From Acheta domesticus (lineage: Eukaryota; Arthropoda; Insecta; Orthoptera; Gryllidae): 64,000 nt of DNA. Below, piece by piece: positions 1 through 10,270 of this stretch (positions are counted from its first letter, which is position 1; every line of letters begins with the position of its first letter). The stretch covers positions 194,175,685 through 194,239,684 of the forward strand of contig JAHLJT010000631.1 in NCBI GenBank assembly GCA_031308135.1, written 5' to 3'. A program made the position numbers and the translations under genes. The notes under the pieces were generated by a model. The model saw only the letters and a list, made by a program, of their open reading frames with translations. It was not told where the DNA came from and did no database searches.

Positions 1-230
1 TGATGCTGTTCCATAAACTATTTGTCTATTAGCACACATCTCACATTCACTCATTCACGTATTGAACATGAGTTGCTCATTTGGTGTGTACCGTTTGATT
101 TTTCTATTGTATGAAATATGGTTTTCTTTATTTTTTCTCGTGCGGAGATATTCGTACCGTCTATTCGCCTCTTCCCTAGATTGTGAATAATTTATCGTTT
201 TTTCATGTTGATTATTTACCTCAAAGAAAC

Positions 231-362
231 AGGAAACGTGGCATACCAAGAAAAACATGGGAAAATGAGATAGAAAAGGCAATGAAGAAACGAGATCAAG
301 GGGATGATTGGGAAGATCGAAGGACGTGGCGACTAGGATGCGAGAAGCGGCGTCAGCTGTAA
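231..362 (+). pseudogene. LINE reverse-transcriptase ORF, C-terminal tail only
   Basis: An open stretch of 43 codons ending in TAA at 360-362 reads as the basic tail of a non-LTR retrotransposon polyprotein. It starts RKRGIPRKTWENEIEKAM and continues with a D/W/R-rich segment (GDDWEDRRTWR) before the stop. The pattern of a proline-arginine run, then TWE, then WxxRR is common at the end of LINE RT ORFs in arthropods (family knowledge). Nothing upstream in frame belongs to it, so it is a strongly 5'-truncated insertion, the usual LINE outcome. After the stop comes a short ACT/TAC-rich stretch (about 367-395) that may be the element's simple 3' tail. I cannot assign the clade. Confidence 0.55.
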
Positions 363-552
363 AGACCCTCACTAATACTACGTACTACTACTATTTCTGT
401 ATGATACGTGGTGTATCATGGCTTTGTTGGACGTGGCGTACTCGTATCTAGTTAATGGTGATGCCGTGGTGGGACAGAGGCAGAAAAAACGAAAGAAATT
501 CGATAAAAAACCACCACCGGATCGCTTTGTGCACCGCAAGAAGCCACATCGA

Positions 553-640
553 TCGACCGGAATTAGAACCGCGGTCGCGGAAGTGCAAAGGAGAAGAGAG
601 CAACCACTACGTCGCGAACTTCTACGTAGGCGACCAGCTT
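553..640 (-). repeat. tRNA-derived SINE head (decayed)
   Basis: Read on the minus strand this looks like the 5' part of a tRNA-derived SINE. An A-box-like segment (GCGACGTAGTGGTTGCTC) is followed about 45 bases later by a degenerate B box (GCGGTTCTAATTCC; consensus GGTTCGANTCC). These are the internal RNA polymerase III promoter boxes. Mismatches in both boxes and the lack of a foldable acceptor stem argue for an old SINE copy, not a tRNA gene. Confidence 0.45.
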
Positions 641-1966
641 CATCTTTGTTCGCGACCCCTACATATCCGCTTCCGGTGCAACCCCGCGCGTGCAGTTGCC
701 TCGTGACCTACATTCCCACGCGCTGCTCCCGAGGACGCGATGCGCCGCTCCCGACTTCCTTGCAGTCGGAGGAGCTTCTCGGAAGAGCCTTTTAGAGGCA
801 GCCCCCTGCACTTCCTAAACGTAGTGCTCGAGGCAAATAAATTTCCACGATACATTTCGCCTACTAAATATTAGCGGAGTTTGACTAGCAATATGAATAT
901 TGTGTAAGTTACAATATTAATAGGTTTCTATCTATTCATAATTTTTAAAAATTTTAAACAGACTAAAAAATAGAACGTTTCTGTGTAATACAGGTTTTGT
1001 TTATATTTCATTTTTGATTGGAATTAAAGTGATACTAGGTTGTATGAAGTAAAATATTTGAAAAGTTCTGATGTTGAAATGCATTATTCTACAATGTAAA
1101 GTGGAATTGGCCGTGAAGATACGCACAGAAATATATATGTAAGGAGGTTTCCCACAAATTCTAGGAAAATGATTTTTATTTGTTTACTCCGTTTATATCA
1201 GAGATAATGTTTTATGATGTTGGTATTTTCAGCTATGTATATTACAGTGAATTTGCCAATGCTCAATTCAACTAAACTGAAATTGCCTAGAAAGAGTTAA
1301 GTAACCGAAAAACGTACGTGTGAAGAGACAGAATTGTAATACTGTGGCACAAATCGGCGAGTTTTCGACAAAAAAATTCACATTTCCGTGTACTTAATAA
1401 TCCAATACCGTAATCATTGGATCCCCTTTTCAAACATTGAATGTGTCCCTCATTGACACACTCAGTTTTATTTGTCCCTCTATGTACACGGTATGACTAT
1501 TCCATTTAAGATGTTTGGACTCCTATATTAATTGATGTAATTTATACATTGACAGTGTACACAACCTTTTACCAACTATTTGAACTCGATCCTTATCAAA
1601 TAAAGTATGGATTATCAGTTTTCGTATCCGAGGTAATCTTGGACCCAATGACCGCAAAAAGGCGCAAGTGTTTACAAAATAAGATTTGATAAGATGTAAA
1701 ATGTTCATTTTTTGCACAAAATATGCAAATACATATTGTTAATAAATGTTCAACAAAAATTTAACTACTCCCGTGCACCAAATATATCATAAATCGTGTT
1801 TGTAAGGAATATGTCTAAGAAACGGCCTTGTAAATAAAAACAAGACATTTTTCCAGACTAAGATCTTAAAAGGTTTAATTTTACAAGAAAATACTATAGA
1901 AATTTTATTGTAGAAAGTTTTGTCTACTTTATATTTGTATAGAGAATACGTTTTGGTGGGATTGAG
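641..1966. other. No recognisable gene
   Basis: Positions 641-800 are GC-rich and may be the flank of the neighbouring SINE. From about 840 the sequence is AT-rich with no open frame of convincing composition, no tandem repeat and no recognised element. Confidence 0.5.
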
Positions 1967-2440
1967 AGTTATGGAAATAAATTCAAACCAGACCCCTGCT
2001 ATAAGAGATTTTCTGGCGAAAATTCCCCGTTTTCCGCCGCACGATTACATAACTTTCTCTTCTTACGAATTGTTCGTAAGGCGAGAAAGTAAAAACGTGG
2101 ATAAACTACCTTTAAACGGCTTTTCACACCCCCGGCTCACCCCACACTTCAGGAATTGTAGTGTAATGTGTGATAGATACCGACAAACAATCATATCAAG
2201 TTTTAAAACTGCGGAATTTTTCCACTTTGTCTAATTTTAAGAAACTACTGCAATACTTTTGTGTTCCAACCGAGGGAATATGAAAGAAATAATTTGGAGC
2301 CTTTTTAAAAAGAAACATTATAAATTGGCTCCAAAACCTATATTTCCGTTGAAGTCTCAATATTATTTTATACAGCATTATATAACTTCAACTACACTAC
2401 ATGTATTACTCCGAATATAAGTACTACATGCACGATAAAT
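1967..2440 (-). repeat. DINE/Helentron-like repeat, partial copy 1
   Basis: Partial copy of the family seen best at 4664-6275 and 43969-44985. It carries the family palindrome at 2052-2090 (18-base arms ACTTTCTCTTCTTACGAA and TTCGTAAGGCGAGAAAGT around a 3-base centre, 16 of 18 pairs). On the minus strand it is followed by the family segment TTATGTAATCGTGCG and a conserved GGAAAACGGGGAATTTTCG-type stretch (1985-2050). A second family hallmark, the box reading GGCTCCAAATTATTTCTTTC, lies near 2280-2310. Boundaries are unclear; a TAC/GTA-rich degenerate stretch at 2398-2440 may be another terminal segment. Confidence 0.5.
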
Positions 2441-2689
2441 TAAAAATGAACATCAAGATTTCATGTTCATCGTTTCCTTCACCTGCTTTCACGTAAACAA
2501 ATTACGAGAAAAAAACGTTCGTACAAAAGCGTAAGCCTTCCCCGCCTGCGTGTGACTCTAACCGAAAAGTACCAAAATTAATATCAAATGAATTCCGCGT
2601 TTTCAACTCTCACGAATAAACTCCTGATTTGCATGTCGTTCGTTTGGTTCTTTTCCATCTCCGCAATCCCGCTTTTAATATGGGCCGTT

Positions 2690-3330
2690 TGAACGCATTG
2701 TTTCCAGCGCCTTGTGCCTCCCCCACCCCCACCCGTCCAATTATTCACGCAGTTGCCTCGCTTCTCGCGCCGTCTCCCACGGAGCCCCGGCGCAGCCCCG
2801 GCCCAGGCCCCGCGCATTTCCCTCCGGAGCCTTCGCCCGCTGCTCGCCGGCCGCAACGCATCCCGCTGCATCCCTCCTCCGCTTCCAATTTATTTTTTAT
2901 TTATTTATTTCCCGGGATGTTTGCCTCCCAGCCGATTCGCTACCCATCCGCTGGAAACTGCGTTATGAGGAAGGCTGGATTTCGCAGTAAGGACCGAATA
3001 AGGTTTCTTTGATGGAATAAATACGAATCAGACCGGTGGGGGTTGGGGAGGGGCATGGGGTGGGTGGAAGGGGGGAAGGCCAATTTGAGAGGCGTAGGCG
3101 GGGCTCGGTGGTGCCCCCCCCTTGCCCCGCCTCTTCTCTGCACTACCTTGCTCCTCCTCCTCTTAATCCTCCGTCGCCCCACCCCTCCGGCGGCCCTTAC
3201 TCCTTGCGTCGCCCCAGTAATTGAAACCGCGGGCGTCAGAGGCGGCACGGAGTACGGTGGCGGTAACGGAGACCGTGTTGGAAGAGGAGATGGCCGTCGC
3301 ATTAACGCTCATAATTGGAGGGATAAGACG
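2690..3330. other. GC-rich island, no supported gene
   Basis: A C- and G-rich block inside AT-rich DNA, with homopurine/homopyrimidine runs (for example 3040-3200). Overlapping open frames exist in several frames and on both strands, which is expected from low-stop GC-rich sequence and is not evidence of coding. It could be a CpG-island-like promoter region, but no TATA, initiator plus ORF combination stands out. Confidence 0.35.
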
Positions 3331-4600
3331 AAAAAACGAATAATAGGGTATGCTGGTTCAGAAGGTAACCGCTGGAAAATGGGGACTGTTATGTTTTAAA
3401 AAACTGTGATGAAAAACGGAAAGTAATGACGGTATCAATTCAGATTACATGAGTGAGCTCTGGTCATTACGAATAGCTAAGGTCAATGCAAAGAGATTAG
3501 GTAAAGAACGTAATGCAAGTAATGTAAAACGAAAACATCAGGATGACCCAAAAAATTGCTGCATAGATCCAATGGCAATAGCAAAATGGAGTTACGAGGA
3601 ATACAATATGTGATAGCAATATTGCTGTGATAATGCCATCAATAAGATTGAGGACTTGCCATTCAATAGTTTTCAACAGGGTTGTAGGTAATGGAGGAGC
3701 GTTGCAATTAGTGTAGAGTGAATAGAAAGATGAGTAGAAGTGCTAGGGATAGGTGAATTCGTGCAATGGTTTAGTTTGCATTGCGGTAAGGGTCATAAGG
3801 AAAAGTTAACACTCAAACCCATGTTGTATAGAAGTGAAGATATCATGCATTACAATTAAATATTTATTATTTTTATTATACAGTTTTTACAATGTTACAA
3901 ATGCATTTTACAATCAAATATTTAGGTCTCGTTTATTGCTGAATTTTTATTTGTGCGATTTGGGGGCTCTCAGGAGGTGATTCTCTCTCTACAATATGGC
4001 AGCGTTAGGTTTATTTCATTTTGCATAATGAATTAAAGACATAGCAAAATACATGTTCGTCGTTTTGCCACTGCATGTATATAAAGCTACATCGCATGCG
4101 AATATTTGAGGACTGTTTGCAACTAGAATCCAACGAAGCAGAAAGAATCCAACACATTTTCTGTGCAATTTGTTTGCACGGTGGATACGTATTCATTACT
4201 ATACGTTTAAAAAGAACAACTGAAAACTACGGAGCATAAAGAAAATCGGCTCAGAAAAAGACAAAATATTATTCAACAGTTCGAAAATTGTCGCGGTTTT
4301 TGAGAATGGTCTTTTCAACTTTAAATTTTGTAAAACACTTTGTTGCATATAATATGACACTGCCAGTTGAATTTTGCGTTTGCGACAATTCTTATAAACG
4401 TGTTGAAAAATAGACTTAATTCCCTGCTTTACAGAATACATCTAGCTTAAACAACCAAACTGGATGGTCTAGTAAAACGTCTTCTGTCAGAATTGCTTGA
4501 CAACTTGCTTTAGAAAAAGCGAATAAAAGTGATATCCTCTCGTATTACAGACAATCAAACAATTCATTTTTTAATTACTTATGATTTATTCGAATCTTTT
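3331..4600. other. No recognisable gene
   Basis: AT-rich sequence without recognised coding, RNA or repeat features. Confidence 0.5.
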
Positions 4601-4609
4601 ATAAATCAC

Positions 4610-4642
4610 AACGTTTCGCGATCCAAACGGTCGCATCTTCAG
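4610..4642 (-). ncRNA. Hammerhead-ribozyme-like core motif
   Basis: On the minus strand CTGAAGA (4642-4636) is followed by one extra T, then a 4-bp stem GCGA/TCGC closed by a 9-base loop, then GAAACGTT (4617-4610). CTGANGA, a stem and GAAA are the conserved hammerhead core; ACGT after GAA is a palindrome that would give a 2-bp stem III, or a dimeric one. The extra base between the core and stem II departs from the textbook motif, and no convincing stem I is visible here. Activity is inference. Confidence 0.25.
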
Positions 4643-4663
4643 GGGTTCTGCCATTTAGATGTT

Positions 4664-6275
4664 AAACCAGTGATGTTACATAATGGCACAGACTTTCACG
4701 TATTAGTTTTCTATTTCCTTGGGTCTGCGCTAGCTATCCATACTTGTCAATACTCTTGCCAGCTGCCATCTATCACCGCCCACACTACATTTTTTGAAAA
4801 TGTTCTTAATTTTTCGCTTTCTTAGTGATAGAATAAAATATTAATTTTATAATATTAAAGAACATTTAAAACTCGTCTACACTGGCAATTTTCTTTGAAA
4901 ATTTTAAGTTGTTTTTAAGAAAATGACTTTTAATCGCTACTAAAAATGCAAAATTTAAAGCTCTTTATCACGAAAAATTGATGAGTTGTCGAAAAACTTA
5001 ATTTAAAGTCATTTGAAGCACTTAAACTCACAAATATAATAGTGTTTACAAATTGCTGAAAATGTGCATATTATTGTGAGAAATCTTTCAAAAATGTACA
5101 TTTGTGTAATTTTTGAAAAAGAAAAAAAATACCCCAAATTGAACTTTAGGTCATATTAAAGAGTGTAATTAGCACTATCCGTTCGAAAAGTTTGAAGAAA
5201 TAATTTGGAACCTCTTTTGAGAAAATGGCGTTTGAGCGTTTCTGAAAATGCGGAATTTTGAGCTAATTTTCATAGAAATGGTTGAGTTCTCGAAAAAACT
5301 TTCTAAGACATTATTTAAAGCACATATACTTGTAATGTAATAATGTGAACAAATCGCCGCTAATGTTAATATTAACGGCGTGGGAAACAACTAAAAAAAT
5401 ACATTTTTGTAATTTTTGAAAAAACAAAAGAATAGAGCAACATGACGTGTATGTCATCTCATAGAATATATCAGACACTATCCCTACCAAAAGTTTACAG
5501 AAAAAATTTGGAGCCGTTTTGAAAAAATCTTTTTTTTTGTAATTTTTTACATTGCAAATATTGCACACAATATTACGCAAAAACTACTAAAATTTTGAAG
5601 ACCATTTACGTGACCTTAATGAAAGATATCACGATGGAGAACAAATTTTATTTGAAGGAAAAATCTCTATCTAATTTTGTAGTAGAAGGAAGAGCCCGAA
5701 AACAATTCAAACCTTTACAATTTTCAAAAATTCAGAAATAACCGTTAAAATCGGACATATGCCACCATAATAAGTGTATTTTATTCTATTTTTACAAGAA
5801 ATTTAAAGGAAAAATTTGGGGCCGTTTTTGAGAAAATTATGAAAATGTCCGGGGGGTTTCATGTAAAGTACCCTCAAATTTTGAAGAGAGTTTTTAAAAA
5901 TCTCAAAGCTTCGACTAGTGACGGGTGGACGAGAGTTTCTTCAATTTGGAAAAAAATCCTGCAAGTGGTTTAGGCGCTAGTGGTGTTCACAGATGGGCTT
6001 TCGGGTGCACGGAAGGACAGACGGACTTTTTTTCTTTTTATTCAATTGGTTTTTCGGTATCAAGGAATTACAAAACAGGGATTCTGGCTACACCACGTGT
6101 TAGGGGGTTTGTTTCTTAATTTAGCATCTGGTTTTACCCTTTTTGCGTTGTCATGGCCCGGCAATGAATTTTTTCCTGCCGAAAATTTGCCGTTTTTTTC
6201 GCGCACCATTACTTAACATTCACTATACTACGTATATTACTCCGTATATACGTATGTGTACGGGAAAGTAAAAAG
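4664..6275 (-). mobile_element. DINE/Helentron-like non-autonomous element, most complete copy
   Basis: Read on the minus strand, the element begins near 6275 with a TAC/GTA-rich palindromic end (6229-6270), continues with the family leader (GTGCGCGAAAAAAACGG, about 6200), a conserved segment with GTCCGTCTGTCC (about 6020), the box GAGGGTACTTTACATGAA (about 5870) and four internal ~305-bp units. It ends at about 4664 with a short GTGCC...CAC-like stem and CACTGG followed by T. A 3' hairpin followed by CTRR next to T is typical of Helitron-group elements, and internal tandem units are typical of DINE-1/HINE relatives (family knowledge). It has no ORF, so any mobility would need enzymes from elsewhere. 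The assignment is inference from structure; exact ends are uncertain. Confidence 0.4.
4890..5860. repeat. Internal ~305-bp tandem units (4 diverged copies)
   Basis: A hallmark close to AATTTGGAGCCGTTTTTGAG recurs at about 4897, 5203, 5504 and 5813, a spacing of 301-309 bases. Similarity between units extends outside the hallmark (for example GAAGCACTTA/AAAGCACATA segments near 5020 and 5320). The units lie inside the element at 4664-6275 and related units are found near 44650, 44920 and 50200. Confidence 0.5.
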
Positions 6276-6455
6276 AACGGTGGTGGAACACACCGAAATG
6301 CGATTAAAGTGTCGTGTTTGTCAGTGGTTATGAATGTGGAAAACAGGCGGAGCAATAGCAGTGGAGCGACTAGTGGGGTGTTAGGGGTAAAGGAGGCGGC
6401 GAAGATGCCAATGGACATGTAAGTGGTCGTGTCAGAGAAAGAGGCAGTAGTGACT

Positions 6456-6713
6456 AGTGGCGGATCCGGGGGGGGGGTCATGGGGGCTCTGGCCTCCCCC
6501 CAAATGGCCTAGAGCTTTCGTTCGTTACTTTCTTTTTTTTTGAAAAATAGATTTAAATATTTAATTTTGTTAGAATTATGAAATTGTTTAAAACAATATT
6601 ATTTAAATCATTTATACACTGCAAAAATAAAATACAAAATAATAACAAATGTTTATTTTTTAACAAAAATCTGTGACGATTCCCTCCAAAACGATAGGCT
6701 GGATCTGCCCCTG
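6456..6713. mobile_element. hAT-like MITE (short non-autonomous DNA transposon)
   Basis: Terminal inverted repeats are visible: TAGTGGCGGATCCGG at the left and, on the opposite strand at the right, CAGGGGCAGATCCAG (11 of 15 match). The CAGGGGCGGATC type of end is widespread in hAT-related MITEs (family knowledge). Flanks GTAGTGAC and GTAGTTGC could be a decayed 8-bp target duplication. A poly-G run follows the left end and the interior is AT-rich with no ORF. Confidence 0.4.
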
Positions 6714-6987
6714 GTAGTTGCCGCAATGGTAAGAGCGCGGGGGGAATGGCGGAGACCGTGACCTATGAGATGGTGATAGCAACAATAATTGGGTGATGAT
6801 TCCCGGTAAATCAACCATTTTGGTCATTTGTATCGTTAGTTCACCCTTCGCTGGATGGTAAAATCCGGCACGATGGTAAAAACTGACACCTCGGTTCCTC
6901 TCTAGTTGTCTCTCTCAGCAAAGCTCTGCCCCAGCCGAGCATGATTTAAGCACCCGACTGCTCTTCCGACATGTGTGATAGCACAAG

Positions 6988-6992
<5 letters not shown>

Positions 6993-7021
<29 letters not shown>
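6993..7021. repeat. (GT)n microsatellite
   Basis: About 14 uninterrupted GT units. Confidence 0.95.
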
Positions 7022-7084
7022 ATTAAGACTGGAGGATATGACACGGAAGATCAGTTTGATCGTGAGCAGTCCATGTCTTGTTTG

Positions 7085-7290
7085 TTAACGAATGGCTCCG
7101 GCTTTCTCCTGGTAGTGATCTACAAAACCACGGAAAAAGACTAATAACAGAAGCCAGACGGTAATATTCTCTTCCAGATAGCGGCTGAATTCCTCCTTGC
7201 TAGCTAGTGTCGAAATTCTGCCACAGTCTGGACTCGAACTCTGGAACCTTCCGAACAAATTGCTGCAGAGCAAGTGGCAACGCTGGCTCT
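7085..7290 (-). repeat. SINE-like copy with tRNA B box
   Basis: On the minus strand the sequence AGAGTTCGAGTCCAG (about 7225-7240) is a good RNA polymerase III B box. The following GAATTTCGACACTAGCTAGC resembles the head of the copy at 35030-35470 (GCATTTTAGACCCTAGCTCG), so these are members of one tRNA-derived SINE family. Ends are approximate. Confidence 0.4.
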
Positions 7291-7379
7291 GAGTTAAACT
7301 CGGTCGGTAAAACAGTGATGACAGCGGGTACGCCATTTAAGTTAATAGCCCCGTCCAGTGCCTTTCAACTCCTTTATAA

Positions 7380-7770
7380 CGACTGCGAGAGATGGCTCAG
7401 TGCATCAATTGATGTCACTGCATTGCCTCTGACTGGGAGGTCCTAGGCACTGCCTGAAGAAGAAGTTCGACTGCTCTAATCGGTAGTTTTCCGGAGCAGT
7501 AACCTAACAAATGGGCCACACAGACCGCGCGCGATCTTTCCAACCTCTTCTTTTTCCTACCCTCACCCTTTACACACACACACACACACACACACACATG
7601 CACTAACATGCACTACACATGCGGGGAGACCGGTTGGGGGCTTAGAGCTTATGACAGCTAGACTGGTGACACGCTGGTGGGAGATACCTCGTTGGAGAAA
7701 ACCCCGCTAGTCGGTATGTCGGCGCCGGATCTTGTCATCCAGCGGGGGAAGATCACAGCCACGCTCCGAT
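7380..7770 (+). repeat. SINE-family body copy with (CA)n tract
   Basis: Shares an ordered set of segments with 35030-35470: GACTGCTCTAATCGGTA / GACTGCTCTGATCGGTA, GACCGCGCGCGATCTTTCC, a CA-rich tract, ATGCACTACAC, GGAGATACCTCGTTGG / GGAGATACCTGGTTGG and CCCCGCTAG. The CA tract is a pure microsatellite at 7571-7598 here but short and interrupted in the other copy. The tRNA B box is lost in this copy (the sequence goes from GGGAGGTCCTAGGC straight into the body). Confidence 0.55.
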
Positions 7771-8436
7771 GAAAAAACACGCTCTACACTTATGGGATTA
7801 ATGACCTGAGGATTTGATGCGCCCGGAATCACTAACAATCAATCCATCTCTTGTTACATGGTGGCGCGCTCTTCTACAGCACCTTCTTACAGGAACTAAA
7901 ATACAAACCGCTTAAAATAATACTTCAGACGTGCGTGGTTCCTGCGTGGGCTCGCGGGTCGCAAGTGGGCGCATATGTTACAAAAGACAGTGCTGATGTT
8001 TGCGCTTTCTTCGGTGTTTATTTATATGAATATATTATGAATAACTGAACATTTAGAGGGCACTTTTTGTATTTCTCACAATTTTCCCCGTTTTTATGTG
8101 CGGATCTTGGCGAGTCTAACTTGCAACTCTATCCAGCGACACCAACACCTCCTAAAGAAGCATTCCCCTGCTTTGTCTTCGGTTTTGATAAAGAGTTTGA
8201 ATGCCCTGGTCAACAGCCCCACTGCAGTGGCACCGTCACTGGGCTGGACGCAGCTCTCCAGAGCGCACTAGTGGTCACATTATACCTGGATGCATAACTG
8301 CAATGCTTTGGAGTGCTGAAAATTGTGAAGATCGTTTTTCTATAGGTTGGCTGCGGTTAACGTCTACCTAAAGACTTTCTTGTTTCGTGTGTGTTGTTAG
8401 TAATGCATAAAATAGGCTCAATCAAGAAAAATACCA
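7771..8436. other. No recognisable gene
   Basis: Mixed-composition sequence. A 76-codon open frame at 8067-8297 has no recognisable domain and no signature of coding beyond being open. Confidence 0.4.
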
Positions 8437-8504
8437 AAATGTTGCGTTGCATTCGGTTGTAAAGAACACCAAAAAATGGAAATGGGTTTAAGTTCCACGT
8501 TCAC
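8437..8504 (+). pseudogene. THAP-type zinc finger relic (P-element-like)
   Basis: The frame starting at 8437 reads KCCVAFGCKEHQK. After a one-base shift in the A-run at 8471-8476 it continues NGNGFKFHVH. The CxxxGC spacing, followed about a dozen residues later by an F-H pair, matches the start of the C2CH THAP DNA-binding domain, found in P-element transposases and in host proteins (family knowledge). Only about 23 residues survive, the frame is broken, and no conserved proline/tryptophan part follows. Most likely a decayed P-like transposase or THAP gene fragment; a chance match is possible. Confidence 0.3.
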
Positions 8505-8934
8505 ATAAATTTTGTGCCATAAATTTGATGAGAAAGCATTACTACCTATTGTTTGGTAGCCATACGTTTCTTTTTACACAACGACTATTATTTGCCATAA
8601 GTTGAACTAAAGAAATTGTTAAAAATACCAAACCAAGAACACTCCACTGCGTAAAGGTTAAACAATTCTTCAAGAAACCAAAGACTGTATTATTAAAGTA
8701 TTGTAGGTCAATATTTAAATAATTAAAAATTGAATAGTGTTAGCACATTTTCTCGGCGCGGATAAATTGCAGTGACTTTCGCCCAGCTGGGAACTCTTTG
8801 TGGTCTTCCCGCCAAATTATGGGAGTTCCATGCTGCACCAGTGTGTTATGGGGGCGCGAACACAAAATTCGCGCGGCCCACTTAAAAAAATAATTAATTA
8901 AAGAATTAATTAACCATTGTTCCCCTGCGCTTCT

Positions 8935-9150
8935 ACGCACGGAGCACCCTCGTCCGTCATGCGGCTGCAGCCAGGCCGCCGCCGCCACCACCACCACCAC
9001 CACCACCACCGTCGCTGCCCCCTCTCTCCCCACCGCCCGCCCGGCGGGCCCCCCTTGGTCCCCCCTTCCACTCACCCGGAGAGATCTCGGGGCGCCGTGG
9101 ACAGACGCGGGGCCGGCGGGGAGAGCGTGGGCAACAAGGGGCTGAGGGAG
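8935..9150. other. GC-rich block with (CAC)n tract
   Basis: GC-rich island in AT-rich surroundings, with a CCA/CAC trinucleotide run at about 8985-9010. Open frames across it, including one with eight consecutive His codons, follow from the trinucleotide repeat and have no support as genes. Confidence 0.5.
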
Positions 9151-10219
9151 TGACACGCAGCCAATCGCTCAAAACGGAGAGCTTAATCAAGCCCGCGGAC
9201 ATTTACCGTCAGCGAAGGGCATTTTTATGTGTGCATTTGGACCCCCTACTAGACAGATGTGTAAAAAGGAGAAGCAGTTTTACTATGAGTGTGGTGTGGT
9301 CTGGTCTGGTCTGGTTTGAAAATTCAAGACATGTGTTTATAATAATTAATCATTTGTGCCTCGTAGGCTTCAATACATTCTGCAATGTTACTACTAGTTA
9401 CATTTTCTTTACTGTATCAGTCATGTAGCCTCGCCGAGTTAGTATGCTTTTCATTTAGTGTTATCGCAGCATTGCAAGAGTTTTGAGTAAATGTTAAAGT
9501 TCTTTCTATTCTTTGACAGATAGAGGAGATAGAATGCGTGTTCAACATCTTAGTGGACCGTCATGATTTCTCAGCACAGTGTCGTTTCCAGTTTACACTA
9601 CAGCACCGGCAGTGTATAAGCGACTCTGGCAGTTCAATACGCTTTTGCCATACACTACTAAGCACGCGGCACCACTTACGTCACAGATGAATGGAATCTC
9701 AAAATATTAACAATTACTGACAGGCTATGACAGGTCTTGATATCATGTTCATAACTTTCGTCAGAGCCACACCATATCGCCTCCGCGACTTCGTGTGAGT
9801 CAGATGAGCGGCAACGCTGAACCCAGACTGTGAGAAAAAAAAATCCTCGCAAGCTGATTGCTTCAGAGCAGGTCACATGACGTACGACAATATGTGGCGA
9901 GTTAACTCTCGCTCATATGCTGCCGGTACTGTACTGGGCCGCACCGCACCGCACGCACTCTCTCAGAGAGCATGCACTCTGCCCGGCACAGCGCTCTTGG
10001 TGACTCTTTGACCCACTTTTAAGAGCAGCGCCGCCCGGCGGACGCCCGCCCGAGCCCGGCGCGCGGCCCTTGTGCCTCAACTCTCCAAAGAATTTGCGGG
10101 GGAACTGCGGGCTGCAAGGATAGGGCCGCTGGTGTTATTCGGTGCGTCTGTGGGTGATGTTCGCCTACTTTGCATGATATAAATTTGGCGCAGTTGTCAT
10201 CAATATGAAATACGTTATC

Positions 10220-10220
<1 letters not shown>
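9151..10220. other. No recognisable gene
   Basis: No coding or repeat signal recognised apart from a short GGTCT run at 9298-9315 and a GC-rich stretch at 10020-10110. Confidence 0.45.

Positions 10221-10269
<49 letters not shown>
10221..10269. repeat. (TAA)n microsatellite
   Basis: Sixteen perfect TAA units directly abutting the 5' side of a LINE fragment. Confidence 0.95.

Positions 10270-10270
<1 letters not shown>

Noticed and set aside
8917..9153. His-rich protein
   Set aside because: The His run is a CAC microsatellite; the frame has no other support.
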